Shown here piece after piece: positions 15,663 to 23,560 of a DNA stretch of 34,186 bases (within the stretch, counting starts at the first letter, position 1; every line of letters begins with the position of its first letter). The stretch is from Paenibacillus glycanilyticus NBRC 16618. GTDB lineage: Bacteria; Bacillota; Bacilli; Paenibacillales; Paenibacillaceae. The DNA lies in NCBI RefSeq assembly GCF_004000805.1, contig NZ_BILY01000055.1, positions 1-34,186 on the forward strand. The letters run 5' to 3'. The notes beneath the pieces were generated by a model. It made no database searches. It saw only the letters and a program-made list of their open reading frames with translations, and was not told where the DNA came from. The position numbers were made by a program, and so were the translations under genes.

Positions 15663-16871
15663 ATGGTTACAAAACAGAGCCGCTCGGCGCTGGCGCTGCT
15701 CGCGCTGGCCATCAGCTCTTTTGCCATCGGAACGACGGAGTTCATCAGTGTTGGACTCCTGCCTTTAATCTCGGAAGATCTGGACATATCCGTTACGACA
15801 GCGGGTTTATCCGTTACTTTATATGCGGTAGGCGTTACCGTGGGGGCGCCGCTGCTTACCGCCCTGACCTCCAGGGTGCCGCGCAAAACGCTGCTGATCG
15901 CCATTATGATCATCTTTATTCTCGGCAACAGCCTTGCGGCAAGCGCGGGCAGTATTGCAATGCTGCTCATCGCCCGCGTGATCTCATCCTTCTCGCATGG
16001 CGTGTTTATGTCGATCGGCTCTACAATCGCCGCGGATCTTGTCCCTGAAGACCGCCGGGCCAGCGCGATTGCGATGATGTTCTCGGGCCTTACGGTCGCT
16101 ACCGTGACCGGAGTGCCGCTTGGCACGCTGCTTGGACAGCATATGGGCTGGCGCACCGCTTTTATCGCTATTGCCGTGATTGGCGTCATCGCGCTTATTT
16201 CCAATCTGCTGCTTATCCCAAATACCTTGCGCAAGGGTAACCGGACGAAGCTGAGCGAGCCTTTCAAAGTACTGAAGAACGGCCGGCTGCTTCTCGCTTT
16301 TGCCATTACGATGCTTGGGTACGGCGGTACGTTTGTCGTCTTCACCTACCTGTCGCCGCTGCTTCATGATATCACCGGGTTTAAAGAGAGCACGATTGCG
16401 GGCATTCTGGTTCTGTACGGCGTCGCGATTGCGGTAGGCAATATCATCGGCGGCAAAGCGGCTAACAAAAAGCCTCTGTCGGCTCTGCTTGTGATGTTTA
16501 TTCTGCAGGCGGTTATTCTGCTGATATTGACGTTTACGGCGCCTTACGCGGCAGCCGCGTTAGTGACGATTACCTTGATGGGCCTGCTGGCCTTCATGAA
16601 CGTCCCTGGTCTTCAAATGTATGTCGTTCTGCTCGCGGAACGGTATATGCCAAAATCCATTGATGTCGTCTCTGCCTTGAACATCTCGGCCTTTAACGCC
16701 GGAATCGCCATTGGCGCTTATGTCGGCGGTATTATTACCGATGAGCTTGGCTTGATTCACACCCCTTGGATTGGCGCGATTATGGTGCTTGGCGCCGTTG
16801 CTCTGACGGCATGGAGCCGCTCCATGGAAAACAAAGATACAAAAGGCAAAGAACTGAAAGCTTCGGCTTAA
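15663..16871 (+). CDS. ytbD: MFS efflux transporter (YtbD-like)
   Basis: A 402-residue major-facilitator protein with about 12 hydrophobic segments. FAIGTTEFISVGLLPLIS is typical of the sugar/drug-efflux branch of the family (AraJ, YdhP, YtbD). The loop 2-3 motif A is in LTSRVPRKTLL and a proline-glycine motif occurs in GVPLGTLLGQ. The C-terminus is a short hydrophilic Lys-rich tail. GGAG lies about 12 bases before the ATG. It is probably controlled by the divergent HxlR regulator and read together with the aldo/keto reductase downstream. Substrate unknown; a toxic small molecule or carbonyl compound would fit the neighbours. Confidence 0.9.
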   Translation: MVTKQSRSALALLALAISSFAIGTTEFISVGLLPLISEDLDISVTTAGLSVTLYAVGVTVGAPLLTALTSRVPRKTLLIAIMIIFILGNSLAASAGSIAMLLIARVISSFSHGVFMSIGSTIAADLVPEDRRASAIAMMFSGLTVATVTGVPLGTLLGQHMGWRTAFIAIAVIGVIALISNLLLIPNTLRKGNRTKLSEPFKVLKNGRLLLAFAITMLGYGGTFVVFTYLSPLLHDITGFKESTIAGILVLYGVAIAVGNIIGGKAANKKPLSALLVMFILQAVILLILTFTAPYAAAALVTITLMGLLAFMNVPGLQMYVVLLAERYMPKSIDVVSALNISAFNAGIAIGAYVGGIITDELGLIHTPWIGAIMVLGAVALTAWSRSMENKDTKGKELKASA

Positions 16872-16919
16872 ACGAGAACTTATCCGTGTGACCAAACATT
16901 AGGTCCATGCTTTCGAAGC

Positions 16920-16970
16920 ATGAATCATCACAAATGGCCTTTATTTAAGGCCATTTGGGTGATAATTCAT
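16920..16970 (+). other. Intercistronic hairpin between the MFS and reductase genes
   Basis: CAAATGGCCTT (16931-16941) and AAGGCCATTTG (16947-16957) are perfect 11-base arms around TATTT. Outer arms ATGAAT (16920-16925) and ATTCAT (16965-16970) extend it. It ends just before the GGAGGA ribosome site of the reductase and has no T-run, so an mRNA-processing or stability role is more likely than termination. Confidence 0.65.
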
Positions 16971-16988
16971 TTTAGGAGGATTCCCAAC

Positions 16989-17837
16989 ATGACAACAGCA
17001 AAACATTTAAACGATAAAGTGATTCTGCAAAACGGCGTAGCGATGCCTTGGCTTGGCCTTGGCGTATTCAAAGTAGAAGATGGCAGCGTCGTGATTCAAT
17101 CCGTGAAAGACGCGATCAAAAACGGCTACCGCAGCATCGATACGGCGGCTATCTACGATAACGAAACCGGCGTTGGCCAGGCTGTCCGCGAATCGATGGC
17201 CGAGCATGGCATTGAAAGAGAAGATTTATTTATCACTTCGAAGGTATGGAACGCCGATCTCGGTTACGAGTCGACGCTTGCGGCTTTCGAGACAAGCCTG
17301 AACAAGCTTGGCCTGGACTATCTGGATCTGTACCTGATTCACTGGCCGGTTGAAGGCAAATACAAAGACGCATGGCGCGCTCTCGAGACGCTCTACAAGC
17401 AAGGCCGCGTGAAGGCGATTGGCGTGAGCAACTTCCATGTGCATCATCTGCAGGACTTAATGAAGGACGCCGAAGTTATCCCAATGGTTGACCAAGTCGA
17501 ATACCATCCGATGCTTGCCCAGAATGAACTCCGCGCCTTCACCCGCGAGCATAACATTCAACTGGAAGCATGGTCCCCGCTGATGCAAGGCCAGCTGCTT
17601 GATCATCCGGTACTGAGCGGAATCGCAGCCAAGCACGGCAAGTCGGTAGCCCAAGTCATCCTGCGCTGGGATCTGCAAAACGGTGTCGTAACGATTCCGA
17701 AATCGATCAAGGAATCCCGCATCATCGAGAACGCCCACGTATTTGATTTCGAGCTGTCCTCCGACGATATGGCCGCAATCGACGCTCTGAACGAAGACCG
17801 CCGCGTTGGTCCGGACCCGGACAACTTCGATTTCTAA
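16989..17837 (+). CDS. ytbE: Aldo/keto reductase (YtbE-like)
   Basis: A 282-residue NADPH-dependent reductase of the AKR5-type group. The catalytic tetrad is Asp51 and Tyr56 (SIDTAAIYDNE), Lys85 (ITSKVWN) and His118 (YLIHWP), and the cofactor loop IPKSIKESRI is present. Enzymes of this group reduce aldehydes such as methylglyoxal and other alpha-ketoaldehydes. ATG 16989 is preceded by GGAGGA eight bases upstream; the longer frame from 16920 would run through the hairpin and is rejected. The MFS partner and HxlR regulator suggest a detoxification unit. Confidence 0.93.
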   Translation: MTTAKHLNDKVILQNGVAMPWLGLGVFKVEDGSVVIQSVKDAIKNGYRSIDTAAIYDNETGVGQAVRESMAEHGIEREDLFITSKVWNADLGYESTLAAFETSLNKLGLDYLDLYLIHWPVEGKYKDAWRALETLYKQGRVKAIGVSNFHVHHLQDLMKDAEVIPMVDQVEYHPMLAQNELRAFTREHNIQLEAWSPLMQGQLLDHPVLSGIAAKHGKSVAQVILRWDLQNGVVTIPKSIKESRIIENAHVFDFELSSDDMAAIDALNEDRRVGPDPDNFDF

Positions 17838-17865
17838 TCATTTGTGAACGTGTTTTGAACAAGAC

Positions 17866-17908
17866 AAGCCAGACGAACCTTTTTTGGTTCATCTGGCTTT
17901 TTTTTATC
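17866..17908 (+). terminator. Rho-independent terminator after ytbE
   Basis: AAGCCAGACGAACC (17866-17879) and GGTTCATCTGGCTT (17886-17899) pair with one A-C mismatch around a T-rich loop, followed by eight or more T. Confidence 0.92.
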
Positions 17909-17971
17909 TTGCCAATTAATTTATCAAGCGATAAAATAATTTTCGAATCAGTTTATTTATCATGTGATAAA
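17909..17971 (+). promoter_or_regulatory. Promoter of the TetR-MMPL operon with two TetR operators
   Basis: TTGCCA (17909-17914), 17-base spacer, TAAAAT (17932-17937). Operator 1, TTTATCAAGCGATAAA (17920-17935), overlaps the spacer and -10 box. Operator 2, TTTATCATGTGATAAA (17956-17971), lies just after the expected transcript start. Both have perfect 6-base arms and differ only in the central four bases; their centres are 36 bp apart. Binding by the adjacent TetR protein is inferred. Confidence 0.82.
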
Positions 17972-18016
17972 ATAAAAGGAGGAAACCGTATTTCAAACAG
18001 AAGGAGTATTTAAACG

Positions 18017-18643
18017 ATGGCACGCCGAAAAAAACAACCCCTTGACGAAGCAACCCGCTCGATGATTATCCATACCGCGCATGACTTGTTCATGGAGCAT
18101 GGCTACCGGTCGGTTACGACTCGCCAGATCGCGGAAGCCTGCGGCCTCACGCAGCCCGCCATGTACCATTATTTCGCGGATAAAGAAGCTCTCTATACCG
18201 AGGTGCTGCGAGCCGTTACGGAAGAGACGAAAATCGCGATGAACGAGCTTGTCGCAAGCGAAGGCTCGGTAAGAGAACGACTCATCAAGCTTGTCGTTTA
18301 TATTTTGAACAACATGCCCGATGATCTGAGCCAGATGGAACGGGACATCCGCCAGGAGCTCCGACCGGAAAACCGGCAGCTCATCAATCAATGGTGGCAG
18401 GAATGCTATTTGATACCCATTGCCTCCCTGTTCGAGGAAGGACAGCAGAAGGGCCATTTGAGAGGAGCGGAGCAGCTCGGACTGGATCCGATTCCTTCCG
18501 CCTTTACGCTGCTAAGCATGGTTCAACGCAAGCCGCGCGGAGGCGCAAGCGTCCCCATACCGGCGGAAGCACGGGCCACGCGAACTGTCGATATTTTGCT
18601 GTACGGGCTTGCCTCGGATCAAGGAAGAGAAGAAAAGATATAA
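18017..18643 (+). CDS. TetR/AcrR-family regulator
   Basis: A 208-residue repressor. The N-terminal helix-turn-helix spans about residues 14-60 (FMEHGYRSVTTRQIAEACGL, then QPAMYHYFADKEALY), and the rest is a helical ligand domain with acidic MERDIRQELRPEN and tandem Trp in NQWWQECY. GAAGGAG lies about ten bases before the ATG. It is followed 32 bases later by the MMPL exporter and preceded by two matched palindromes, so it most likely represses its own operon and is released by an exported compound. Ligand unknown. Confidence 0.9.
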   Translation: MARRKKQPLDEATRSMIIHTAHDLFMEHGYRSVTTRQIAEACGLTQPAMYHYFADKEALYTEVLRAVTEETKIAMNELVASEGSVRERLIKLVVYILNNMPDDLSQMERDIRQELRPENRQLINQWWQECYLIPIASLFEEGQQKGHLRGAEQLGLDPIPSAFTLLSMVQRKPRGGASVPIPAEARATRTVDILLYGLASDQGREEKI

Positions 18644-18675
18644 GGTTTAGTTTATTGATAGGGAGATGAGAATTG

Positions 18676-20880
18676 ATGAACGGATTGAAACGTATAGCGG
18701 ATGCCGTGAGCGGCAAACGGGGACGATGGATCACTTTGGTGCTGTGGATTGTTATTGTAGGTCTTGCCAATGCCTTTCTGCCGTCGTCGAGCGATCATAA
18801 AGACGATGCCGCAGCCAATCTTGTGAGCAGCGCCCCATCCGTGCAGGCCGATGCCTTAAACGAGCATAACGGCATTCCGGCTATTATCGCCTGGCATAGA
18901 GACGCCGGTCTCACCGACGAGGATCTTGGCCAGATCCAGGCTTTATCCAAGAAGCTGGCGGATCAACCGCTGCCGCAGCAGACAGAGCTGCCGCCGCTTC
19001 ACGAAATGCCGCTTCCGGCGTTAAAAGCGATGGTGTCGGAAGACGGCACGACCTTTCTGCAGACCGTTGTATTCGACAAGAACGCTTCCTCCGACGATCT
19101 GAAGATCAGTCTGGAGCAGCTGCAGGCCGATGCGAATGGCATTTTTCCATCCAAGCCGTTTGACGCCGCCCTGAACGAGGAAGGCCTTGTCGGCCGGATT
19201 ACCGGACCCGCCGGTATCGGCGTGGACGCCACCTCGCTGTTCAAGGACGCGGACGTGTCCCTTTTGATCGCAACAACGCTGCTTGTGCTCGTTATTCTTT
19301 TATTCATTTACCGCTCGCCTATCCTTGCGCTTATCCCGCTGGTCGCGGTTGGCTTCGCTTACGGCTTGACCGGTCCGATTCTCGGCTGGATGGCAGACGA
19401 AGGCTGGATCACCTATGATTCGCAAGGTTTATCGATCATGACCGTACTGCTCTTTGGCGCAGGAACGGACTACTGCCTCTTCCTCATTGCCCGCTTCCGC
19501 AGCGTGCTGACGGAGGAGTCCAATAAAAAACAAGCCCTGCTCAAAGCACTGGGAGATTCCGGCGGCGCGATTACGATGAGCGGCTTGACCGTAGTGATGT
19601 CGCTGCTCGCGTTGCTGCTGGCGGAATACGGCGCGATTCACCGGTTCGCGGTGCCTTTCAGCTTGTCCATCCTCATTATGATGGTCGCAAGCCTTACGCT
19701 TGTACCGGCATTGCTTGCCATTCTCGGCCGCGCCTCCTTCTATCCGTTCGTACCGCGTACGCCGGAAATGCAGGCTGCCCGCGCCGCGCGCAAAAACAAA
19801 CCGCTGCCCGCGCCGAAATCCAAGCCGGCCTTTGGCATCCGACTGGGCGAAGCTATTGTGAAACGTCCGAAGACCATCGCGATTTCCACATTAATCGTGC
19901 TTGGCATAACGGCAGCTTTTTCGACTCAAATCAAATTTACGTACGACACGCTGTCTTCCTTCCCGAAGGATATACCTTCCCGCGAAGGCTTCGATTTAAT
20001 CGGCGATCACTTCTCCAAGGGAAGCCTGGCGAAGGTACAGGTGCTCGTGAAGACCGATGGCAAGAACCTTCCGCTTGATCAGAAGCTTGGAGAGCTGGCG
20101 AATATCAGCAGCGTTTCCAAGCCTGCGGCGAATACGAAGGATTCGAGCATCGTCTCCTATAACGTTGAGCTGGCGATGAACCCGTATTCGATTGAAGCGC
20201 TCGATATGATACCGGTGATCCGCTCTGCCGCGGAACAATCGCTATCGGATGCCGGCATTACCGATGCGGCGGATAAAGTATGGATTGCGGGCGCGACTGC
20301 CGAGCAGTACGATACCCGTCATGAAACAACGAATGATGCCTATCGAATCATTCCCGTTATTATCGGGATGATCGCCTTGCTCCTGCTGCTCTACCTGCGT
20401 TCGTTCGTGGCGATGCTGTACTTGATGGGCACCGTGCTGCTCTCCTACTTCAGCGCCTTGGGCATAGGCTGGCTTGTCGTCCATTACCTGTTTGGCGCCG
20501 AAGCGATTCAAGGTCTGATTCCGCTGTACGCCTTCGTCTTCCTGGTTGCCCTGGGCGAAGACTACAACATCTTTATGGTGTCGAGCATTTGGAAAAAGAG
20601 CAAAACGATGCCGCTTAACCGCGCTATCGTAGAAGGCGTTGCACAGACCGGCGGCGTTATTACTTCCGCGGGCATCATTCTGGCGGGTACCTTCGCCGTG
20701 CTCGCAACGCTGCCGATTCAGGTGTTGGTGCAGTTCGGCACCGTAACGGCCATCGGCGTTCTGCTCGATACGTTTATCGTCCGCTCCTTCCTCGTGCCGG
20801 CGCTGACGGTATGGATCGGCAAAGGGGTATTCTGGCCGTCGAAGCAAAGAGCCGCTTCCGTTAAGGAAGTGGAGTTGTAA
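18676..20880 (+). CDS. MMPL-family (RND superfamily) membrane transporter, YdfJ-like
   Basis: A 734-residue exporter with two similar halves. The first membrane segment (about 18-36) is followed by an outer domain, then five membrane segments, and the pattern repeats. The proton-relay motifs are GAGTDYCLFLIARF in the first half and ALGEDYNIFMVSS in the second, both diagnostic of MMPL proteins. Such proteins export lipids, siderophores or drugs by proton antiport. ATG 18676 has GGGAG ten bases upstream; TTG 18673 directly before it is an alternative. It is read with the TetR gene. The palindrome cluster starts 30 bases after its stop; no separate terminator is seen, and those hairpins might serve as its 3' end. 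Confidence 0.92.
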   Translation: MNGLKRIADAVSGKRGRWITLVLWIVIVGLANAFLPSSSDHKDDAAANLVSSAPSVQADALNEHNGIPAIIAWHRDAGLTDEDLGQIQALSKKLADQPLPQQTELPPLHEMPLPALKAMVSEDGTTFLQTVVFDKNASSDDLKISLEQLQADANGIFPSKPFDAALNEEGLVGRITGPAGIGVDATSLFKDADVSLLIATTLLVLVILLFIYRSPILALIPLVAVGFAYGLTGPILGWMADEGWITYDSQGLSIMTVLLFGAGTDYCLFLIARFRSVLTEESNKKQALLKALGDSGGAITMSGLTVVMSLLALLLAEYGAIHRFAVPFSLSILIMMVASLTLVPALLAILGRASFYPFVPRTPEMQAARAARKNKPLPAPKSKPAFGIRLGEAIVKRPKTIAISTLIVLGITAAFSTQIKFTYDTLSSFPKDIPSREGFDLIGDHFSKGSLAKVQVLVKTDGKNLPLDQKLGELANISSVSKPAANTKDSSIVSYNVELAMNPYSIEALDMIPVIRSAAEQSLSDAGITDAADKVWIAGATAEQYDTRHETTNDAYRIIPVIIGMIALLLLLYLRSFVAMLYLMGTVLLSYFSALGIGWLVVHYLFGAEAIQGLIPLYAFVFLVALGEDYNIFMVSSIWKKSKTMPLNRAIVEGVAQTGGVITSAGIILAGTFAVLATLPIQVLVQFGTVTAIGVLLDTFIVRSFLVPALTVWIGKGVFWPSKQRAASVKEVEL

Positions 20881-20909
20881 ACGACCCAGGTGGCGGTGGC
20901 GCCTTTCCG

Positions 20910-21381
20910 CTTAACGATGCGCGACATCGTTAGGCTAGCAGCTGAGGTCACTTTTAACGTGCTTAACGATGCGCCGCATCTTTAAGCTGGCCCAATGTGC
21001 TCCTTTCCACGCGATTCTGGCTGATTTTCAAGTCCTTAACGATGTGCGGCATCGTCAAGCTAGTAGCTGAGGTTACTTTTAATGTGCTTAACGATGTGCC
21101 GCATCGTTAAGCTGGCCCAATCTGCTCCTTTCCGCGCGTTTCTAGCCGGTTTTCAAGTCCTTAACGATGCGCCGCATCGTTAAGCAAGCCTAATGTGCTC
21201 CTTTCCACGCAATTCTGGCTGATTTTTAAGTCCTTAACGATGTGTGGCATCGTTAAGGACTGCATTGGGGCAGTTTTTAATGTGCTTAACGATGCGCCGC
21301 ATCGTTAAGCTGGCCTAGACCCACCATTTCGAGCTATTCCGGCCAATTTTCATGTCCTTAACGATGTGCGGCATCGTTAAG
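20910..21381. repeat. Cluster of eight TTAACGAT palindromes (BIME-like)
   Basis: Eight copies of CTTAACGATG-N5-CATCGTTAAG begin at 20910, 20962, 21035, 21087, 21160, 21233, 21285 and 21357. Spacings are 52, 73, 52, 73, 73, 52 and 72 bp. Copies 2, 4 and 7 are preceded by GTG and copies 3, 5, 6 and 8 by GTC. GTC-to-GTG is always 52, and all other steps after the first pair are 72-73. Centres vary (CGCCG, TGCGG, TGCCG, TGTGG, CGCGA). Copy 6 has 13-base arms (21230-21242/21248-21260). Copies 1, 2 and 3 each have one right-arm mismatch. The linkers are alike (GTGCTCCTTTCCACGC...). No gene lies between 20881 and 21474, which separates two convergent genes. Confidence 0.93.
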
Positions 21382-21412
21382 ACCATTAATAAAATTAAGA
21401 CCATTAATAAAA
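21377..21412. repeat. 18-bp direct tandem duplication
   Basis: TTAAGACCATTAATAAAA occurs twice head-to-tail (21377-21394 and 21395-21412). The first copy begins inside the right arm of the last palindrome, so it is probably a recent slippage duplication at the edge of the cluster. Confidence 0.9.
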
Positions 21413-21413
21413 C

Positions 21414-21464
21414 AAACAGAGACGACCCCGCCATGCCTTCCGGCTGGCGGGGTCGTCTCTGTTT
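21414..21464 (-). terminator. Strong terminator at the end of the Rieske/ABC operon
   Basis: Perfect 19-base arms (21414-21432 and 21446-21464; core GACGACCCCGCC/GGCGGGGTCGTC) with a 13-base loop. On the minus strand TGTTTTATTAAT follows, so it ends the operon whose last gene stops at 21475. It may also stop plus-strand transcripts from the MMPL gene. Confidence 0.92.
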
Positions 21465-21474
21465 ATGATTGCGG

Positions 21475-22473
21475 CTACGTTGTGCCAAACGTAACGCCAA
21501 GCTCGATGAGCCAGCGGCGGTAGGCGACGGACAGCGAGTCCGCCTTATGATTCAGCTCCAGCTGAAGGTCGAGCGGCAGCAATTCCGGCTTCTGCGTTTC
21601 GATAATCCACTTATCCTGCTCGAATACGGTGTCTTGGAAGTTGATGAACTGCTCATCCGGCACGTCGAAGCCGTAATTCCGGGAGACGGACATGTAGACG
21701 AGACATTCCTTCTCCTCGACCGGGAGCACCGTCAACAGGATCCACAGCGTCTGCCCTGTAACCGCATCGCGTTTGGACAGCCGGGCTGCAAGCGGGCGGA
21801 ACACTTCCTTCACGTATACATACGTCGTCCCCTCCTCCATCTCAGAGCCGGAATGGGCTACGGGCTGGAAGATCGGAACATCCCCGGTGTAGACGCGACC
21901 AGGCTCCTTATACACCTTAAAGTCCGGCAGCTCCGCATAGTCCGGGTGACCAAGCAGACCGCCGTGTACAAACATCAGATGGGCAAAATCCGTAAAATTC
22001 TCGATAACGCGGGTTCCCGCCGCATGCACCGAGTAAGGCCCGCATGGAAGCGGACGGTATTCGGGATTTTCGAACTCTTCCAAATACGGCAGCTCGCTTG
22101 TCGGCTCTCCCAGGCAAACCCATACGAGACCATACTTTTCAACGGCCTGGTATTTGGTCGCCTTCGCCCGCAGCGGAATTTTGTCCGTCTTCGCCTGAGC
22201 CGGGATACATACGCATGCGCCGCTGCCGTCATACTTCCAGCCGTGGTAAGGGCAGACCAGCGTCTCCCCCTCCACTCTCCCCTTCGACAGCATGGCACCG
22301 CGGTGGATGCACAAGTCGCGCAGCGCATAGACCTGGCCGCTTACCGCGCGGAATACGGCCACCCGCTCGCCCAATACGATAACGGAGACAGGCTCTTCCT
22401 TAAGGTCTTTCGCAATAAATACGGGATGCCATTCGTTAAGCAGTACGGTATCTTTTACGGTTGCTGTCAGCAT
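21475..22473 (-). CDS. Rieske non-heme iron oxygenase, oxygenase subunit
   Basis: A 332-residue protein. The Rieske [2Fe-2S] site is Cys55-x-His57 and Cys74-x2-His77 (CIH...CPYH). The catalytic mononuclear iron site is Asp162, His165, His170 (DFAHLMFVH) and probably Asp287 (FEQDKWII), as in VanA/Pao-type monooxygenases that hydroxylate or O/N-demethylate small molecules. ATG 22473 has AAGGAG ten bases upstream; GTG 22482 is too close to that site. It is the last gene of the operon, 17 bases after the BMP lipoprotein. No reductase or ferredoxin partner gene is in the window, so electrons must come from elsewhere. The substrate is presumably what the ABC system imports, or its product. Confidence 0.92.
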   Translation of the reverse strand: MLTATVKDTVLLNEWHPVFIAKDLKEEPVSVIVLGERVAVFRAVSGQVYALRDLCIHRGAMLSKGRVEGETLVCPYHGWKYDGSGACVCIPAQAKTDKIPLRAKATKYQAVEKYGLVWVCLGEPTSELPYLEEFENPEYRPLPCGPYSVHAAGTRVIENFTDFAHLMFVHGGLLGHPDYAELPDFKVYKEPGRVYTGDVPIFQPVAHSGSEMEEGTTYVYVKEVFRPLAARLSKRDAVTGQTLWILLTVLPVEEKECLVYMSVSRNYGFDVPDEQFINFQDTVFEQDKWIIETQKPELLPLDLQLELNHKADSLSVAYRRWLIELGVTFGTT

Positions 22474-22490
22474 ATGAGCCACTCTCCTTG

Positions 22491-23525
22491 TTATTGGTTG
22501 CCGATGACTTTCTCGCCGGATTTCAAAGATTCAACAATGGCATTAATCTTGTCCATAATATCCTTCGAGATTTTATCCTCGAAGCTATGGAATGGAGCCA
22601 GATATATCGCGCCGTCCTTAACGCCGAGGAGCTGGGATTCGGCCTTCATCTCGCCTTTTTGAATACGCTCCACGACGACCTTCATCGCTTCAGGATAATC
22701 CTGAATGACACTGGTGACGACCGTATCCGGACCGTTTGGATTCTGGTCCTGGTTCGAGCCGATGGCCAATACGCCTTTTTGCTGCGCCGCCTCGATTCCT
22801 CCGAGTCCGGCCTGGTTCGCATTGGTCATGACGACATCGGCTCCTTTCTCGATAAAGGAGATCGCGGTTTCCTTCGCTTTGGCTACATCGCTGTCGCCGC
22901 CCATCATCGTAGACAGCACTTTAATAGAAGGAACCGTCTCCTTCGCGCCAAGCTCAAAGCCCTTCACCGAATTTGTGATTGGAGGGATATCGGAGCCGCC
23001 GATTGCCGCAACCGTGCCCGACTTCGACATCAGGGCAGCAATCGAGCCCATCAGGTAACCTTGCTCGCTGTTGTTCAAGCTGAGGGAAGTGAGATTAGGC
23101 TCTTGCGAAACGGTCGAGCTGTTGACGAGAAACCAGGTATCCTTATAATCGGGAGCGATATCCTTCATAATGTCTCCGTACTCAAAGCCGTGACCGATAA
23201 TAACGTCGTAACCGTCATCGGCATAACCGCGGATAAATTCAGCTGCATCGGAGTTGCTTACTTTCTCGGAATAAGCCGTCTCCGCGCCAAGCTCTTCCTT
23301 GATCTTCATCAGTCCGGCGTATGCCGTTGCGTTCCAGCCGTTGTCATTGACCGGACCCGGGGTGAGCAAGGCCACCTTCAAGCTTTTGCCGCCGCTGCCC
23401 GATGCCCCGGCAGTCCCCGATTCACCGCTGTTCACCGCTTTATTGCTTCCGCAGGCCGCCAATACAACCATCATTACACACATGCCTAATACCGCCATCG
23501 ATTTCGCCCATTTCCCCATTCTCAT
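22491..23525 (-). CDS. BMP/PnrA-family substrate-binding lipoprotein (NupN-like)
   Basis: A 344-residue lipoprotein: basic start, hydrophobic stretch and lipobox LAAC with Cys25, then a Ser/Gly-rich linker. The BMP domain starts at LKVALLTPGPVNDNGWN, with DVIIGHGFEYGD and GYLMGSIAALMSKSG typical of the family. Relatives bind nucleosides or purines for ABC uptake (for example NupN in B. subtilis); some bind other ligands. GGAGGGG lies five bases before ATG 23525. It is the binding component for the ATPase and permeases transcribed before it. Confidence 0.92.
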   Translation of the reverse strand: MRMGKWAKSMAVLGMCVMMVVLAACGSNKAVNSGESGTAGASGSGGKSLKVALLTPGPVNDNGWNATAYAGLMKIKEELGAETAYSEKVSNSDAAEFIRGYADDGYDVIIGHGFEYGDIMKDIAPDYKDTWFLVNSSTVSQEPNLTSLSLNNSEQGYLMGSIAALMSKSGTVAAIGGSDIPPITNSVKGFELGAKETVPSIKVLSTMMGGDSDVAKAKETAISFIEKGADVVMTNANQAGLGGIEAAQQKGVLAIGSNQDQNPNGPDTVVTSVIQDYPEAMKVVVERIQKGEMKAESQLLGVKDGAIYLAPFHSFEDKISKDIMDKINAIVESLKSGEKVIGNQ

Positions 23526-23560
23526 CCTAACCCCTCCAAATTGGAATGATATGTCCCCCT

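Noticed and set aside
21469..22662. 397-codon plus-strand open frame
   Set aside because: It lies antisense to the Rieske oxygenase and BMP gene, has no ribosome site and its translation shows no family motif; it is a GC-skew shadow.
22461..23489. 342-codon plus-strand open frame
   Set aside because: It is antisense to the clearly coding BMP lipoprotein and its composition (many Arg and His) is typical of a shadow frame.
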